This document shows, piece by piece, positions 63,064 to 64,000 of a DNA stretch of 64,000 nucleotides (its first letter is position 1; every line of letters starts with the position of its first letter). The stretch spans positions 62,001 to 126,000 of the forward strand of contig JNEU01000986.1 in assembly GCA_000697475.1 (NCBI GenBank). The letters are read 5' to 3'. Below the pieces are notes generated by a model. That model had not been told where the DNA came from. It was given only the letters and a program-made list of their open reading frames with translations, and did no database searches. Both the position numbers and the translations under genes were made by a program. This DNA comes from Lichtheimia corymbifera B2541 (taxonomy: Eukaryota > Mucoromycota > Mucoromycetes > Mucorales > Lichtheimiaceae).

Positions 63064-64000
63064 ATGGAATCGACAAATAAACCACCGTTGCCATACCGAC
63101 AGCTAATCCCAATTTTCATCGCCCGGTTAACTGTGTGTATATATGACAACAATGCTGTTGGAGCAAGGTATACCCGAGCATCCTTATAATAACAAGCGTT
63201 ACGATATGTAGGGTCCGCTTGGCTTGGCTGTGATATATCCATTTCTCGTTCCAGTAAGTGCACTTTTGTTTGAAGAGATGTGAATGGATCAAGTAACAAA
63301 GGATATATCTGTAGATGGTAAAGCAGTTGAGCGGGCTCAGTGATCAAGAACATGTGGGTTATTACACAGGTCTAATGTCGGCCGCTGTCGGTATTGGCTT
63401 ACTTGTTGGAGGTGAGTATAAATTAGGGGCTCCCTCCAAGAGTAATCCATGTGAGAAAGTAACATTGTATCATGATGCTTAAGCAATACCATGGGGTGCT
63501 CTTTCCGATAATATCGGACGACGCAAGGTGCTGCTGATGTCATTCATGGGACCTATCGTTGGATGTCTTCTTCTTGGTTTATCCCGTTCTATATGGTGGG
63601 CTATTATTGCACGAGGCCTATTTGGATTTCTTGTATGTGTGATATAGTAAAAGATCCAAGGATGGCTATGGCTGATGTTTCTAAAATAGGATAACAGCCT
63701 TGGTGTGATCATCAGTATGCTAGCCGAGATCACCAAAAACAATACAGAAGACCAACGTGCGATGGTGATGTCTCTTACGTCAATCGGATATGGTGTGGGC
63801 ATCTGCGTGGGTCCACTGGTTGGATGTAAGTATGGATGAAAAAATGGGTCGAGCATGGTTTTAATGGCCTCGTATGTACATAGCATTATTGATGGATCCT
63901 GTCAACCAATATCCCAGGCTATTTCATCATGATGGTCAAATCAAAGTGTTCCTGATTACATATCCTTTCTTTCTTCCTTGCTTTTCGATCGTGCTTTACT
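63064..64000 (+). CDS. MFS transporter, second paralogue (3' end outside the window)
   Basis: The start is MESTNKPPLPYRQLIPIFIA (63064). Short exons follow: GPLGLAVIYPFLVP, then MVKQLSGLSDQEHVGYYTGL, then motif A IPWGALSDNIGRRKVLLMSF. Next come LGLSRSIWWAIIARGLFGFL, then DNSLGVIISMLAEITKNNTE, then VGICVGPLVG, then ALLMDPVNQYPRLF and VFLITYPFFLPCF. The LLMDPxxQYP block and the (L/F)xxYPxxLPCF helix match the transporter at 49773-51892, so the two are paralogues about 11 kb apart on opposite strands. Only the first six or so helices lie in the window. The substrate is unknown. Confidence 0.8.

Overview
This window is nuclear DNA of an intron-rich filamentous fungus. I favour Mucoromycota (probably Mucorales), from the many canonical GT..AG introns of about 50-110 nt, the mix of gene families and the moderate GC content. 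That placement is inference, because no rRNA or other decisive marker is present. I read about 23 protein-coding genes, two of them cut by the window edges. I found no rRNA, tRNA or CRISPR array.

1-6.7 kb: the 3' part of a NT5DC-type HAD 5'-nucleotidase with a 6-nt micro-exon, a class II DAHP synthase (shikimate entry) and an unidentified multi-exon gene. 6.8-19 kb: an RNA-binding protein with a dead-looking exonuclease fold, an RRM and five RanBP2 fingers; RFC1; an SLC35F-type transporter; a Tom20-MYND-SET fusion; and the arsenite exporter ACR3. 19-32 kb: a secreted 5'-nucleotidase-type phosphatase, NOP14, mitochondrial EF-G and DNA topoisomerase I. 32-41 kb: a sugar-porter MFS protein, the mitochondrial dicarboxylate carrier, a nucleolar-looking C2H2 protein and a WD40 protein.

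41-47 kb is the accessory part. An array of fold-back repeats (arms of about 195 bp joined by a 96-bp linker) contains a 1.2-kb retroelement that encodes only an intact RRM/zinc-knuckle ORF1. The element has a poly(A) tail and a 15-bp target-site duplication. Its empty site can be read from another copy of the repeat at about 41.57 kb. Decayed repeat arms and broken coding fragments follow.

47-64 kb: an intronless membrane protein, an MFS transporter with a related C-terminal fragment beside it, a poly-N/poly-Q coiled-coil protein, a Gin4/Hsl1-type kinase, a DDT-domain nuclear protein, a GH36 alpha-galactosidase and the start of a second MFS paralogue.

Most genes are housekeeping and are not organised as a pathway cluster. 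Several are divergent pairs on short shared promoters: C2H2/WD40 (369 bp), DDT/GH36 (155 bp) and EF-G/TOP1 (964 bp). The points most worth following are the Tom20-MYND-SET fusion, the ORF1-only retroelement inside the palindromic array, and the pseudo-exonuclease RNA-binding protein.
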